DNA from: Nitrosomonadales bacterium
Lineage (GTDB): Bacteria > Pseudomonadota > Gammaproteobacteria > Burkholderiales > Gallionellaceae
Reading direction: 5' to 3'
Assembly: GCA_016199835.1 (NCBI GenBank)
Contig: JACQFX010000027.1
Location: 57,320-121,319, forward strand
Length of the DNA: 64,000 nt
Shown: piece after piece, positions 18,132 through 27,493 of the stretch
Position numbering within the stretch: position 1 is the stretch's first letter
Layout: the number at the start of each line of letters is the position of its first letter
Program-made: the position numbers and the translations under genes
Notes under the pieces: generated by a model
The model's database searches: none
Seen by the model: only the letters and a program-made list of their open reading frames with translations
Told to the model about the DNA's origin: nothing

Positions 18132-20590
18132 CGGTTTGAGTTACGGGGCGGCACGACTATATGCTCGGGCGGCAGATCGGCCTGATAGCGTTCATACATA
18201 GCCGCATAAGCCGCTTCGATGTGGCGCGTAATGAGTGGAGTATCGAACAAGGCCGTGCTCAGCCGGTTATGTTCCAGCATTTCCCTGATCGCCATTAATT
18301 TCCCTAGGTGAGTGGCCAGCTCCACCGCAAGCGCCTCATACTCTTCCTGCGTCGAAGTAATGAGTTCGGGCAAATGAATGGCATTGAGCAGACTCGCAGC
18401 AACCCGGCTGGCAAAAGACTCTCCCATGCGCGTCAATACAGGTAGCCCTGCCCACAGCGCATCGCTGGCCGTCGTGTGGGCGTTGCAAGGAGATGTATCC
18501 AGGAACAAGTCTGCCAACCGATGTCGCGCCAAATGCTCCGCTAGCGGCATGCGTTGCGCAAAAATCAGCCTTTCCGCATTCACACCCCGCCGGTCAGCTT
18601 CCTTGCGCAAATTTCCGGCAGCTTGAGGCGTGTCTTCCAGTAGCCAGAGCACGCTACCCTCGACCCGCTGCAATATCCGCATCCAGCCATCAAATGTATC
18701 AGGCGTGATCTTGTAGTTGTTATTAAAACAGCAGAACACGAAGCCCATCGCCGGCAGACCTGAATCCTCGCGCGTGAACTGCTTATCTGAAATCTGGCGC
18801 TTTCCGTCGTTGACCTGATAGCTGTCAGGCAAATAGACAATCTTTTCCGAATAGTGCTGCACGTTTCTTGCCGGGATGAGCGTGTGGTCAGCAATCAGAT
18901 AATCCATGTATTCCGCCCGCATGGTGCCGGGAAAGCCCAGATAATTTACCTGTACCGGTGCGGCCCGTGCGGCAAATATACCAGCCCGGGAATTCTGGGT
19001 GTATCCCTTCAGGTCGACCGCGATATCAATCCCCAAATCCCGGGAAAGAAGTGCCGCGTCCAAATCCGATAGCTCCTGCACATCGATAAATCTATCCAGA
19101 GCTGCCACAATCCGGCTTCTCATTTCATCGTTCTTGTCCGGGCCATATGAGAAAGCAATCAACTCGAAATTGGTTTTGTCGTGCATCTCCAGCAACTCCG
19201 CCATCAAATATGCCGTTGCATGATTATGGAAATCGGCAGAAAAATAGCCTATGCGTATCTTCTCGCGTCTGGGATGTTTCAGAATTTCCGGAAGTGCCTG
19301 GTTTGCCGGATGCTTATCCTGCACATAGATAGCTGCGGCCTTGCCCTGCACGGCAGGAGAATCTGTTAGCGCGAGAACGGGGAAAGGTGTTGAAGCTTTC
19401 TCGCCGCGCGCAATCTTCTCTTCAAGTTGCCTGCACTGCTCCCCGGCTTCGCTCCAATCGCATATCAGCATCCTGATGTGCAGACGTACCCCGCACAGGA
19501 ACGCATAGTCGGGACTCAAGGCAAAAGCCTTGTCATAACTTGCCAGTGCAGCCTGATACTGTTTCATATCCTGCAACAGGGTGCCGCGATTGTAATGGGC
19601 CTCCGCATAGTCAGACTTCAAAGCTGCGGCCCGGTCAAAGCTTTCCAATGCGGCCTGTGGCTGTTTGAGGCGCTTTAGCGCACTGCCCCGATTATTGTAA
19701 GCTTCGGCATAGTCGGGCCTCAATACTATGGCCCGCTCAAAACTCTCCAGCGCAGCCTGGTAGTGTTTAGCGTCATACATCGCAACGCCACGGTTGTTAT
19801 AGGCATCCGCATAGTCTGGATCCAATGCGATCGCCCGCTCATAGCTCTCCAGCGCGGCTTGGGGCTGATGCAGATTCTGCAACACATTTCCCCGGTCGAA
19901 ATATGTCCTCGCGCTATCAGGTTTCAAGGCAATAGCCTTGTCATAGTTCTCCAGTGCCGGCCGATACTGTTGCAGTCCATACAATATTGAGCCACGGCTG
20001 CCATATATCTCTGCCCAACCCGGTCTCAAGGTAACCGCATGGTCATAGCTCTCAAGCGCGGCCCGATATTGCCTGAGTTCTTTCAGCATGTCGCCACGGT
20101 TGCCGTAGGCATCCGCATAGTCAGGCTTCAAGGCAATGGCCTGCTCGTAGCTCTTCAGCGCAGCCTCATACTGCCTCATATTTCTTAGCACATTGCCCCG
20201 ATTGTTATGGGCCTCCGCAAAATCCGGCTTCAGCGCTATCGCCTGGTCGAAATCCAGCAAAGCTGCCTGGTGTCGGTTAAGATGCCTTAGCGCGTTACCC
20301 CGGTTGTTGCTGGCTCCTGCACTTCGCGGATTGATCTCCAGGGCTTTGCCTATTAACGCCACCGCTCTTGCATAATTCCCCGTTTGCGCCGCCAGTGTCC
20401 CCAGCATGTGCAACGCATCAAAATGCCCGGGCTGGACCTGTAGCACCTGCTCATATAGCGCCTGGGCTTGCGCAAATTGTCCCTGCTGGTGCAAAGCCAA
20501 TGCCTGAGCGAATTCCTGCGCTGCCAGCGCAACAGCAGCACTGCCGGCAACGCGCTGCGGCTCAGGATTATTTTTAAACTTCAGGGGCAT
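18128..20590 (-). CDS. TPR protein with O-GlcNAc-transferase (SPINDLY/OGT-like) domain
   Basis: An 820-residue protein. About residues 25-390 are tandem TPR units (roughly ten, with repeated NNRGN and ALKPDYAEAY patterns). About residues 415-800 form the GT41 catalytic region, with IGYFSADFHNHA, DLKGYTQNSR, VNYLGFPGTM, FCCFNNNYKITP and LFLDTSPCNAHTTASDALW. Family enzymes add GlcNAc or other sugars to Ser/Thr or Asn of proteins; bacterial members modify surface appendages or unknown targets. No signal peptide is seen, so it is probably cytoplasmic. It stands alone: neighbours are convergent miaA and a hydrolase. Acceptor and sugar are unknown. Confidence 0.88.
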   Translation of the reverse strand: MPLKFKNNPEPQRVAGSAAVALAAQEFAQALALHQQGQFAQAQALYEQVLQVQPGHFDALHMLGTLAAQTGNYARAVALIGKALEINPRSAGASNNRGNALRHLNRHQAALLDFDQAIALKPDFAEAHNNRGNVLRNMRQYEAALKSYEQAIALKPDYADAYGNRGDMLKELRQYRAALESYDHAVTLRPGWAEIYGSRGSILYGLQQYRPALENYDKAIALKPDSARTYFDRGNVLQNLHQPQAALESYERAIALDPDYADAYNNRGVAMYDAKHYQAALESFERAIVLRPDYAEAYNNRGSALKRLKQPQAALESFDRAAALKSDYAEAHYNRGTLLQDMKQYQAALASYDKAFALSPDYAFLCGVRLHIRMLICDWSEAGEQCRQLEEKIARGEKASTPFPVLALTDSPAVQGKAAAIYVQDKHPANQALPEILKHPRREKIRIGYFSADFHNHATAYLMAELLEMHDKTNFELIAFSYGPDKNDEMRSRIVAALDRFIDVQELSDLDAALLSRDLGIDIAVDLKGYTQNSRAGIFAARAAPVQVNYLGFPGTMRAEYMDYLIADHTLIPARNVQHYSEKIVYLPDSYQVNDGKRQISDKQFTREDSGLPAMGFVFCCFNNNYKITPDTFDGWMRILQRVEGSVLWLLEDTPQAAGNLRKEADRRGVNAERLIFAQRMPLAEHLARHRLADLFLDTSPCNAHTTASDALWAGLPVLTRMGESFASRVAASLLNAIHLPELITSTQEEYEALAVELATHLGKLMAIREMLEHNRLSTALFDTPLITRHIEAAYAAMYERYQADLPPEHIVVPPRNSNR

Positions 20591-20637
20591 CGGGACAGTT
20601 TATTGCCAAGGCTGCTCATGGAACATAGGCAACCGGC

Positions 20638-21429
20638 CTATTTACCCTTGAACGCGTCCGCCATGACCGCCAACCCTTTACTCCATGAATCCTTGTCTGC
20701 CTCGGCGTTATAAGCCAGTGGCAGCTTGAATTCCTGTCCGTACTTGTCGGCCTCCGGATTGGTGAATGCATGCTTGACGCCGGGGTAGGTCACCGCCTGA
20801 TAACTCACGCCTGCCTTGTCCATCTCCTGACGGAATGCCGCGACCTGCGCTGCGGGAATCATCGGATCGTCCTCCCCGGTGAACGATGCGATACGCGCCT
20901 GTACTTTGCCCGCTTCAGCCGGATGTTCGGCACCCAGGCCGCCATGGAAACTCACCACCACCTTGAGCGGCTCGCCGATACGCGCCATGTTCAGCACCAC
21001 GGTGCCGCCGAAGCAATAGCCAATGGCGCCTATGCTGGATGTGTCCACCGTGTTCTCTTGCCTGATCAATTCGAGCGCGGCATCGAAACGCGCCTTGGCA
21101 AGCTTTTCATTCTTGCTCACCTCGCTGGCGAACTTGCCCGCATCGTCGGGATGGTGCGCTTGCTTGCCGTCGCCGTACATGTCCACAGCCAGCGCGGTGT
21201 AGCCCTGCTCCGCCAGCATGCGCGCGCGTTTGCGCGCATATTCGTTGTGGCCCCACCATTCATGCACCACCAGGATACCGGGGCGCTTGCCCTGCTGCGC
21301 ATCGTCCCAGGCGATATAGCCCTTGAGCGTGGCGCCGTTGGCGTTATAGCTGACTTCCCTGCCCTGTACGGCTGCATGAGAATTGGCAGCAGCAAGCAGG
21401 GCTATGGCAAACAACAGAAAATTTTTCAT
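20638..21429 (-). CDS. Secreted dienelactone hydrolase family protein
   Basis: A 263-residue alpha/beta hydrolase with a signal peptide (MKNFLLFAIALLAAANSHA). The dienelactone-hydrolase nucleophile elbow is GYCFGG with a catalytic Cys; the acid and His are in GEDDPMIP and GVKHAF. It is predicted to act in the periplasm on an unidentified ester or lactone. The ATG at 21429 is chosen because it opens the signal peptide, and GGAGG-type sequence lies just upstream. The next gene upstream on this strand is der, 137 bp away. Confidence 0.88.
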   Translation of the reverse strand: MKNFLLFAIALLAAANSHAAVQGREVSYNANGATLKGYIAWDDAQQGKRPGILVVHEWWGHNEYARKRARMLAEQGYTALAVDMYGDGKQAHHPDDAGKFASEVSKNEKLAKARFDAALELIRQENTVDTSSIGAIGYCFGGTVVLNMARIGEPLKVVVSFHGGLGAEHPAEAGKVQARIASFTGEDDPMIPAAQVAAFRQEMDKAGVSYQAVTYPGVKHAFTNPEADKYGQEFKLPLAYNAEADKDSWSKGLAVMADAFKGK

Positions 21430-21566
21430 GACATCCTCCACGAAGAATATGCGTGAATCGCGATGTTGCTACATCGGCAAGAAGGTTGCAAAGTCAATAC
21501 AGGAAACAACTGCTGCTGCAATTGTATGGGCGCCCGCCGGTTTTGACGATGGGTAATTTCTGGGGA

Positions 21567-22961
21567 TCAGCCGTACAGCCTGCGCCCCCTGATGCGCGCC
21601 CGATGCGCCGCACGCTGATCGCTCTCGGACAGCACAGTCTTCTTGCCCTCGAACGGGTTCTTGCCCGCCTTGAACTCGATGCGCAGCGGCGTGCCTTGCA
21701 GGTCGAAAGCGTCGCAGAAGGTGCGCTCCAGATAGCGGCGATAACTGTCCGGTATATCGTCCAGCGCGCTGCCGTGGATGATGATGAGCGGAGGATTGCT
21801 GCCGCCCTGGTGGGCGTAGCGCATCTTGGGGCGAAAGCGTCCGCGCGGCGGCTGCTGTTTCTCGATGGCAGCTTCCAGTACGCGCGTAAGCTTGGGCGTG
21901 GGCATCTTCGCCATCGCGGCGGCATAGGCTTGGTTCACCGACTTCAGCACGGCAGCGAGCCCGTTGCCCTTGAGTGCAGAGATAAAGTGATGCTTGGCAA
22001 AACTCAGGAAGTGCAATTTGCGTTCGATGTCACGCTTGGCAGTATCGCGCTGGTAATTGTCGAGGCCATCCCACTTGTTCACCGCCAGCACCAGCGCGCG
22101 TCCAGCCTGCAGCACGAAGTCGGCGATGTGCGCGTCCTGCTCGGTGATCTGGTCGCGCGCGTCCACCACCAGCACTACCACGTTGGCGTCTTCCACCGCT
22201 TGCAGCGTCTTGATCACGGAAAATTTTTCTATGGCTTCATCTATCTTGCCGCGCCGGCGCACGCCTGCGGTATCGATGATGGTGTACTGTCTGCCATCGC
22301 GCTCGAAATCTATATAGATGGAGTCGCGCGTGGTACCGGGCTGGTCGAAGGCGATGACGCGCTCCTCGCCGAGTATGGCATTCACCAGCGTGGACTTGCC
22401 GACGTTGGGGCGACCGACGATGGCGATCTTGGGATGGTCGGCTGGTTTTTCCGCGCCCTCTTCCGGCATGGCAAAATCTTCCAGCGCGATGTCCACCACC
22501 TCGTTCACGTTGTCGCCGTGCGCGGAAGAAACAGGCAGCGGATCGCCGAGACCCAGCTCGTAGAATTCGGCGGTGATACGCGCATGCTGCATGCCTTCGG
22601 CCTTGTTGACCACAAGCAGCACGCGACGCCCGGTCTTGCGCAATTCGGTGGCGATGATGCTGTCCTGCGGTGTAACGCCCTGGCGTCCATCCACCAGGAA
22701 CAGCACCACGTCGGCCTCGTCCACCGCCTGCCGTGTCTGCCTGGCCATCTCATGCATGATGCCGTCTTTGACCACCGGCTCCAGACCGCCCGTATCCACC
22801 ACCAGGAAAGGCTTGTCGCCGACGCGCCCGCGTCCATAGTGACGGTCACGCGTCAGCCCCGGCAGATCGGCGACCAGCGCATCACGGCTGCGCGTGAGGC
22901 GGTTGAACAGCGTGGATTTGCCGACGTTGGGACGACCGACAAGAACAAGAGTGGGTAGCAT
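21567..22961 (-). CDS. der: Ribosome-assembly GTPase Der (EngA)
   Basis: Der (464 residues) is a tandem-GTPase needed for 50S subunit maturation. Two complete G domains are seen, each with GRPNVGKST (near residues 9 and 182), a DTxG motif and an NKxD/NKWD motif. A C-terminal KH-like domain ends in a basic tail ([15 protein letters not shown]). It is encoded downstream of hisS, yfgM and bamB on the same strand, the standard proteobacterial order. Confidence 0.97.
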   Translation of the reverse strand: MLPTLVLVGRPNVGKSTLFNRLTRSRDALVADLPGLTRDRHYGRGRVGDKPFLVVDTGGLEPVVKDGIMHEMARQTRQAVDEADVVLFLVDGRQGVTPQDSIIATELRKTGRRVLLVVNKAEGMQHARITAEFYELGLGDPLPVSSAHGDNVNEVVDIALEDFAMPEEGAEKPADHPKIAIVGRPNVGKSTLVNAILGEERVIAFDQPGTTRDSIYIDFERDGRQYTIIDTAGVRRRGKIDEAIEKFSVIKTLQAVEDANVVVLVVDARDQITEQDAHIADFVLQAGRALVLAVNKWDGLDNYQRDTAKRDIERKLHFLSFAKHHFISALKGNGLAAVLKSVNQAYAAAMAKMPTPKLTRVLEAAIEKQQPPRGRFRPKMRYAHQGGSNPPLIIIHGSALDDIPDSYRRYLERTFCDAFDLQGTPLRIEFKAGKNPFEGKKTVLSESDQRAAHRARIRGRRLYG

Positions 22962-23025
22962 GTTTACTAACCTTCAAAATTTGCAGCGTGCATCATGCGC
23001 ACACCACAAGCTACAACAAGCCGCC

Positions 23026-24144
23026 TCAATGAACCGCCAGCGAATATAAACCGCCGCCACTGGTCTGCACCAGCAGACCACCGTCCAGTTCCTCATGGGC
23101 AGCCACGATGCTGCCGCCATCCAGTTTGAGGCGCGCCGCAAAGCTTCCGTCATCGCGGCTCAGGGCATGCAGGTAACCGTCATAATCGCCTGCCACCACA
23201 TAATTTTCGAGCACAAGAGGCGCCGAAACATCGCGTCTGGCCAGTTTGTCATTTTTCCACAGCGAACTACCGCTGGCCTTGTCCAGCGCGGACACTGCGC
23301 TGCCCGCATCGGTCAGGTAAAGATATTTACCTGATAGCGCCATGCCCTTGTCGCTGGATAATTCCCGGCTCCAAAGCAGGTTGCCTTGCGCAATGTCGAA
23401 GCAAGCGACATTACCCTGAAAAGCCACTGCACAAATCTGTTCGTTGTCCATCACCGGCAAGCTGGTGATATCGCTGATGCGTTCCAGCTCGGTATTGCCG
23501 CGCGGCTGCGACACCGCCGCCTCCCATGCCACGACGCCGCTCGACACGCGAATAGCCGCCAGCTTGCCCGCCGCAAAACCCGCATACGCTGTCCCGCCCT
23601 CGATCAATACACCGGCATAACTACGCACGGTCAGCGCGGGCGTGGTGCGCTCATACAGCCATTGGCGGCTGCCATCTATCGTGCTCAGGCCGGCAATACG
23701 TCCATCGCCGGTGCGCACCACCACGATGCCGTTGGACACTTGCGGCGCGCTCAACACCTCGCTGCTCACTTTCACTTTCCAGCGCAGCTTGCCATCCTCT
23801 CCGAATGCGGCCAGATCGCCCTTGGCGCCGCCGACCAGCACCAAACCGTCGCCCGCGCCCACACCCGCAGAAAGTGCAAAGCCGCTATCCGCGTGCCACA
23901 CTTCCTTGCCCGTCGCACGCTCCAGACGGAACACTTCGCCCCTGGCGTTCGCTGCATAGACGGCATTCGTCGTCACCGCAGCCTGCAACACGCCTGCCTG
24001 GCCGACTTCGCGATGCCAGCGAATCTCGAATTTCGCGCTCTGCTTGATTTCGCCCAGCTTGGCCGGCTCCCGCGCCTTGCCGCCGCTGGCACAGGCGGCC
24101 AGCATCACCGACAGCGACAATGCAAGCAGACGCAAGGGGTTCAT
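23026..24144 (-). CDS. bamB: Outer-membrane assembly lipoprotein BamB
   Basis: BamB (372 residues) is the beta-propeller lipoprotein of the BAM complex that inserts outer-membrane proteins. The signal peptide ends in the lipobox LAAC (Cys18). The body has repeated PQQ-type blades with A-x-D/W patterns (for example GKEVWHADSG, GNLLWSREL, GSSLWKNDK). Its start overlaps the yfgM stop by 4 nt, so the pair is translationally coupled. It is followed by der after 64 bp. Confidence 0.95.
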   Translation of the reverse strand: MNPLRLLALSLSVMLAACASGGKAREPAKLGEIKQSAKFEIRWHREVGQAGVLQAAVTTNAVYAANARGEVFRLERATGKEVWHADSGFALSAGVGAGDGLVLVGGAKGDLAAFGEDGKLRWKVKVSSEVLSAPQVSNGIVVVRTGDGRIAGLSTIDGSRQWLYERTTPALTVRSYAGVLIEGGTAYAGFAAGKLAAIRVSSGVVAWEAAVSQPRGNTELERISDITSLPVMDNEQICAVAFQGNVACFDIAQGNLLWSRELSSDKGMALSGKYLYLTDAGSAVSALDKASGSSLWKNDKLARRDVSAPLVLENYVVAGDYDGYLHALSRDDGSFAARLKLDGGSIVAAHEELDGGLLVQTSGGGLYSLAVH

Positions 24145-24779
24145 TTTGCTGCCCCCAATGTGTCCAGCTTCATCTGGATCAAATTGCGATACGGCCCCTT
24201 GGGATCGGATTTCTCCAGGGCCTGCTTGTACGCAGCGCGCGCTTCTTCAGTCTTGTCCTGCGCGCTCAACACGTCGCCCTTGAGATCGGCATACAGGCTG
24301 TCGAAGGATTCGGGATGCTTGGTTTCAAGCTGTGTCAGCGCATCGGCATAATTCTTCTCGTCCAGCAACAAAGCGGCGAGCTTCAGTCGCGCAACATCCT
24401 TGAGTGCATCCTCGTCCGCATGTTCGATCACCCATTGCAATTGCGTCCTGGCGTGAGCCGCATCCTTCGCATCGATATCGGCCTGAGCCGCCAGCAGCGC
24501 AGCGCGCGGGGCATAGGCGCTGGACGCATATTTATCCGTCACCGCCGCTGCCGCATCGTTGATGCGTTTGGGATCATTGGAAGTCAGTTGCTGGTTCAGT
24601 TCGCCAAACAAGGCTGCGGCCTCGCTCGCCTGCTTAGCCTTGTGCGAATGCCAGAATTGCGTCGCGCCCAGCGCACCCAGCGCTACCGCCACTGCGAGGA
24701 TCACGCCCTTGCCGTTATCCTTCCACCACGCCTTGAGCGCGTCTATCTGTTCCTGTTCATGCGAATCGAGTGCCGCCAT
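24141..24779 (-). CDS. yfgM: YfgM-like ancillary SecYEG translocon protein
   Basis: A 212-residue inner-membrane protein with a single N-terminal helix (about residues 25-45) and a periplasmic TPR-like domain (TPR_21 family). In E. coli YfgM associates with SecYEG and periplasmic chaperones and is encoded between hisS and bamB, as here. It starts 3 bp after hisS and overlaps bamB by 4 nt. Confidence 0.92.
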   Translation of the reverse strand: MAALDSHEQEQIDALKAWWKDNGKGVILAVAVALGALGATQFWHSHKAKQASEAAALFGELNQQLTSNDPKRINDAAAAVTDKYASSAYAPRAALLAAQADIDAKDAAHARTQLQWVIEHADEDALKDVARLKLAALLLDEKNYADALTQLETKHPESFDSLYADLKGDVLSAQDKTEEARAAYKQALEKSDPKGPYRNLIQMKLDTLGAAK

Positions 24780-24782
24780 TTT

Positions 24783-26054
24783 CTATCCTTTAACCAGTTC
24801 GTTGATCTTGTCCGACAATTCGCCGGGCGCCAGCTGCAGCTGCTCGCCACCACGCAAAGGCTTGAGCTTGACCATTCCGGCACACGCCTCATCGTCGCCG
24901 ATGATGACCGCGCATGCCGCGTTGCTGCCGTCCGCCTTCTTCATCTGCGACTTGAAACTGCCGCCGCCGCAATGCAGCAACACTTTCAATCCGGCATCAC
25001 GCAATTGTTCCGCCAACACGGTCGCCATCGCACCCGCCAGTTCGCCTTGATGCACCACATACACATCCAGCGGTGCGGGCGGACTCGCCATGCCGTCTTC
25101 CTGCAACAACGCCAGCAAACGTTCGATGCCCATCGCAAAACCGCAGGCGGGCTGCGGTTTGCCGCCTATCTGTTCGATCAGGCCGTCGAAGCGTCCGCCG
25201 GCACAGATGGTGCCCTGCGCGCCGAGCCGCGTGGTGACCCACTCGAACACGGTGCGGTTGTAGTAATCCAGTCCGCGCACCAGCCGCGTGTTGATCTCGA
25301 ACGCGATGTCATGGCGGTTTAATATCTCTTGCACCGCCGCAAAATGCTGCAACGCTTCTTCATCCAGTTCATCCATCAACTTCGGCGCACCCGCGATGAT
25401 GTCCTGCATCGCCGGATTCTTGCTGTCGAGGATGCGCAACGGATTGCTGTGCAAACGCCGCGTCGCATCGGCATCCAGCGCATCCTTGTGCTGCTCGAAA
25501 TAGGCGATCAGTTTTTCGCGATGCCGCTGCCGCGCAGCCGTATCGCCCAGCGTGTTAATCTGCAAGGTCACGTCGCGGATACCCAGCTTCTTCCACAGCC
25601 GCGCGCACATCAATATCATTTCGGCATCGATGTCCGGCCCGGCAAAGCCCAGCGCTTCCACGCCGAACTGGTGAAACTGGCGGTAGCGTCCCTTCTGCGG
25701 GCGCTCGTGGCGGAACATCGGGCCCGCATACCACAAACGCTGCGGCGCATTGTACAGCAGGTTGTGCTGCAATACGGCGCGCACACAGGAAGCCGTACCC
25801 TCCGGACGCAACGTAAGATGGTCACCGTTCAAGGCATCCTCGAAGCTATACATCTCTTTCTCGACAATGTCGGTCACCTCGCCGATGGCGCGCTTGAACA
25901 GCGCGGTGGGTTCCAGCAACGGCATGCGGATATTGCGGTAGCCATAGGACTCCAGCCAGTCGCGCACCACGTCTTCGAACCACAGCCAAAGCCCCGCCTC
26001 GTCGGGCAGGATGTCATTCATGCCGCGCACGGCTTGCAGGGTCGGGTTGCTCAT
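24783..26054 (-). CDS. hisS: Histidyl-tRNA synthetase
   Basis: HisRS (423 residues), a class II synthetase. It has the N-terminal [10 protein letters not shown], motif 2 ([11 protein letters not shown], then [18 protein letters not shown]), the His-specific [15 protein letters not shown] and AGGRFDGLI, and a C-terminal anticodon-binding domain (about residues 330-420). It leads the hisS-yfgM-bamB-der group. Confidence 0.97.
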   Translation of the reverse strand: MSNPTLQAVRGMNDILPDEAGLWLWFEDVVRDWLESYGYRNIRMPLLEPTALFKRAIGEVTDIVEKEMYSFEDALNGDHLTLRPEGTASCVRAVLQHNLLYNAPQRLWYAGPMFRHERPQKGRYRQFHQFGVEALGFAGPDIDAEMILMCARLWKKLGIRDVTLQINTLGDTAARQRHREKLIAYFEQHKDALDADATRRLHSNPLRILDSKNPAMQDIIAGAPKLMDELDEEALQHFAAVQEILNRHDIAFEINTRLVRGLDYYNRTVFEWVTTRLGAQGTICAGGRFDGLIEQIGGKPQPACGFAMGIERLLALLQEDGMASPPAPLDVYVVHQGELAGAMATVLAEQLRDAGLKVLLHCGGGSFKSQMKKADGSNAACAVIIGDDEACAGMVKLKPLRGGEQLQLAPGELSDKINELVKG

Positions 26055-26265
26055 TTAGTCAAAACTTGAAAAGTAAATCACGGCACTATCCAGACGGGGG
26101 ACGGCACACGTTTTTAGAAGGCGCGCATGATAGCACAAGGCGCCCCTGGCGCGCCCAGGAACGGCGCACCAAGCCGCCAGAATGCTGAAGTTTATCCGGG
26201 TCGGTGCCATGGGACACACAAGCAGTGGTATGCTTCCATGCATACTGGATTTACCGGGGGCCATC

Positions 26266-26475
26266 ATGAATAAATTTGAATTTTCGGTGCTGACGCGAAA
26301 TGGCCAGAAAGTAGACGGCATTGTCATTGCCGGCCAGGATCAGCAGGATGCCGAACGCAAGCTGCGGCAAATGTATTACCACTGCACCGTAACCGACTGC
26401 ACAATCAAGCAACGCGATATGGGCTCTTTGGGGGCAATGTCATTTGAAGACATTTTGTCCACCATCACCAAATAA
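26266..26475 (+). CDS. Small protein resembling the GspF N-terminal segment
   Basis: A 69-residue protein. Its first 45 residues (MNKFEFSVLTRNGQ..., then A-x-x-L/K-L patterns) resemble the start of the cytoplasmic domain of type II secretion/pilus GspF/PilC proteins, with no membrane helices following. The ATG at 26266 has a GGGGG run upstream. It is convergent with parA, 5 bp away. Function unknown; the GspF resemblance is by eye and weak. Confidence 0.55.
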   Translation: MNKFEFSVLTRNGQKVDGIVIAGQDQQDAERKLRQMYYHCTVTDCTIKQRDMGSLGAMSFEDILSTITK

Positions 26476-26480
26476 ACCGC

Positions 26481-27248
26481 TTAGCGGATCAACTTGAGGG
26501 TTTCCAGTTCGCGCAACAAGTCTTCATAGTCCTGGGCTCCACGGCTGGTTGGCGCATGTTGGTACACCGACATGTGGAGTGCCGGGCTTTCTGCCAGACT
26601 GACACTTTCCGCAATACTGGTACTGCACACCTCGCGGCCAAACTTCTCTTCCAGCAAGTGCAGCACTTCCCACCCCATGCGGCGGCGCGAATCGAAGCGT
26701 GTCAACAGATAGCGGCGATCTATACGGCGCTTAAGGATAGGTTCCAGCGCCTTGAGCGTCTTCTCAAGCTTGATACCGCCCTTCATGGAAAGATGGTCGG
26801 CCGCAATCGGAATAAGCAGGAGATCGCACGCAAATAACGCATTCAAGGAAAGCACGCCTATCATGGGGCTGCAATCGATTATGACCACATCGGCATTGTC
26901 TCCCAGCCTGTCTCCGCGCAGGCTGGCTTTGAGCCGGTTAACTACGTTGTAGTTTTTTGCATGCAACACATCCACCTTGGACAATGAACCATGCGCGGGG
27001 ATGACCTGAAAGCCGCTGGCAGATTTACGCAGCAACTCATGCAGCGAGCGATTGCGTTCAAACATGCTCAGCACCGTATCATTACCGGACTCGGCTGTAA
27101 CGCCTGCAATATCGCTGAGCTGCGCCTGGGGATCGAGGTCGATACAAACCACGTTGCGCCCGCTTTTCGCAAGCGCAGCGGCAAGATTAAGCGAGGTCGT
27201 GGTTTTGCCCACGCCACCTTTCTGGTTGTATATCGCAATGATGGTCAT
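26481..27248 (-). CDS. ParA-family ATPase, orphan
   Basis: A 255-residue ParA/Soj-type ATPase with deviant Walker A KGGVGKTTTS (residues 10-19), Walker A' CIDLDPQAQ, and the switch region IIDCSPMIGVL. Such proteins position chromosomes, plasmids or protein clusters. No parB or parS-like repeat is visible next to it, so the cargo is unknown. The ATG at 27248 is preferred because GGAAG lies just upstream and it opens the MTIIAIYNQKGG family start. The 245-bp gap upstream contains nothing recognised. Confidence 0.85.
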   Translation of the reverse strand: MTIIAIYNQKGGVGKTTTSLNLAAALAKSGRNVVCIDLDPQAQLSDIAGVTAESGNDTVLSMFERNRSLHELLRKSASGFQVIPAHGSLSKVDVLHAKNYNVVNRLKASLRGDRLGDNADVVIIDCSPMIGVLSLNALFACDLLLIPIAADHLSMKGGIKLEKTLKALEPILKRRIDRRYLLTRFDSRRRMGWEVLHLLEEKFGREVCSTSIAESVSLAESPALHMSVYQHAPTSRGAQDYEDLLRELETLKLIR

Positions 27249-27493
27249 ACTTCCACACACTAACAGCCCGCCTGGAAAATCAAAGCCGGAATAACGACTT
27301 AAATATGCCCTTATTGCCCGCGCAATTATCAGGCAACTCCCAATCGCGATCCTCTCAGGCGGGCATAACAAAGTGCATCACGGTGCGATTCAGACGGGAA
27401 GCAGCACATTCCTGCCACATGACTAAATAAAAAAATATATAGACCGGAATGCAGCGTGATTAAACCTGAGCCGGTTCACCAGGAACGGTGGCT

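Noticed and set aside
21453..22958. 501-codon plus-strand frame opposite der
   Set aside because: Shadow of der; no ribosome-binding site and no recognisable motif.
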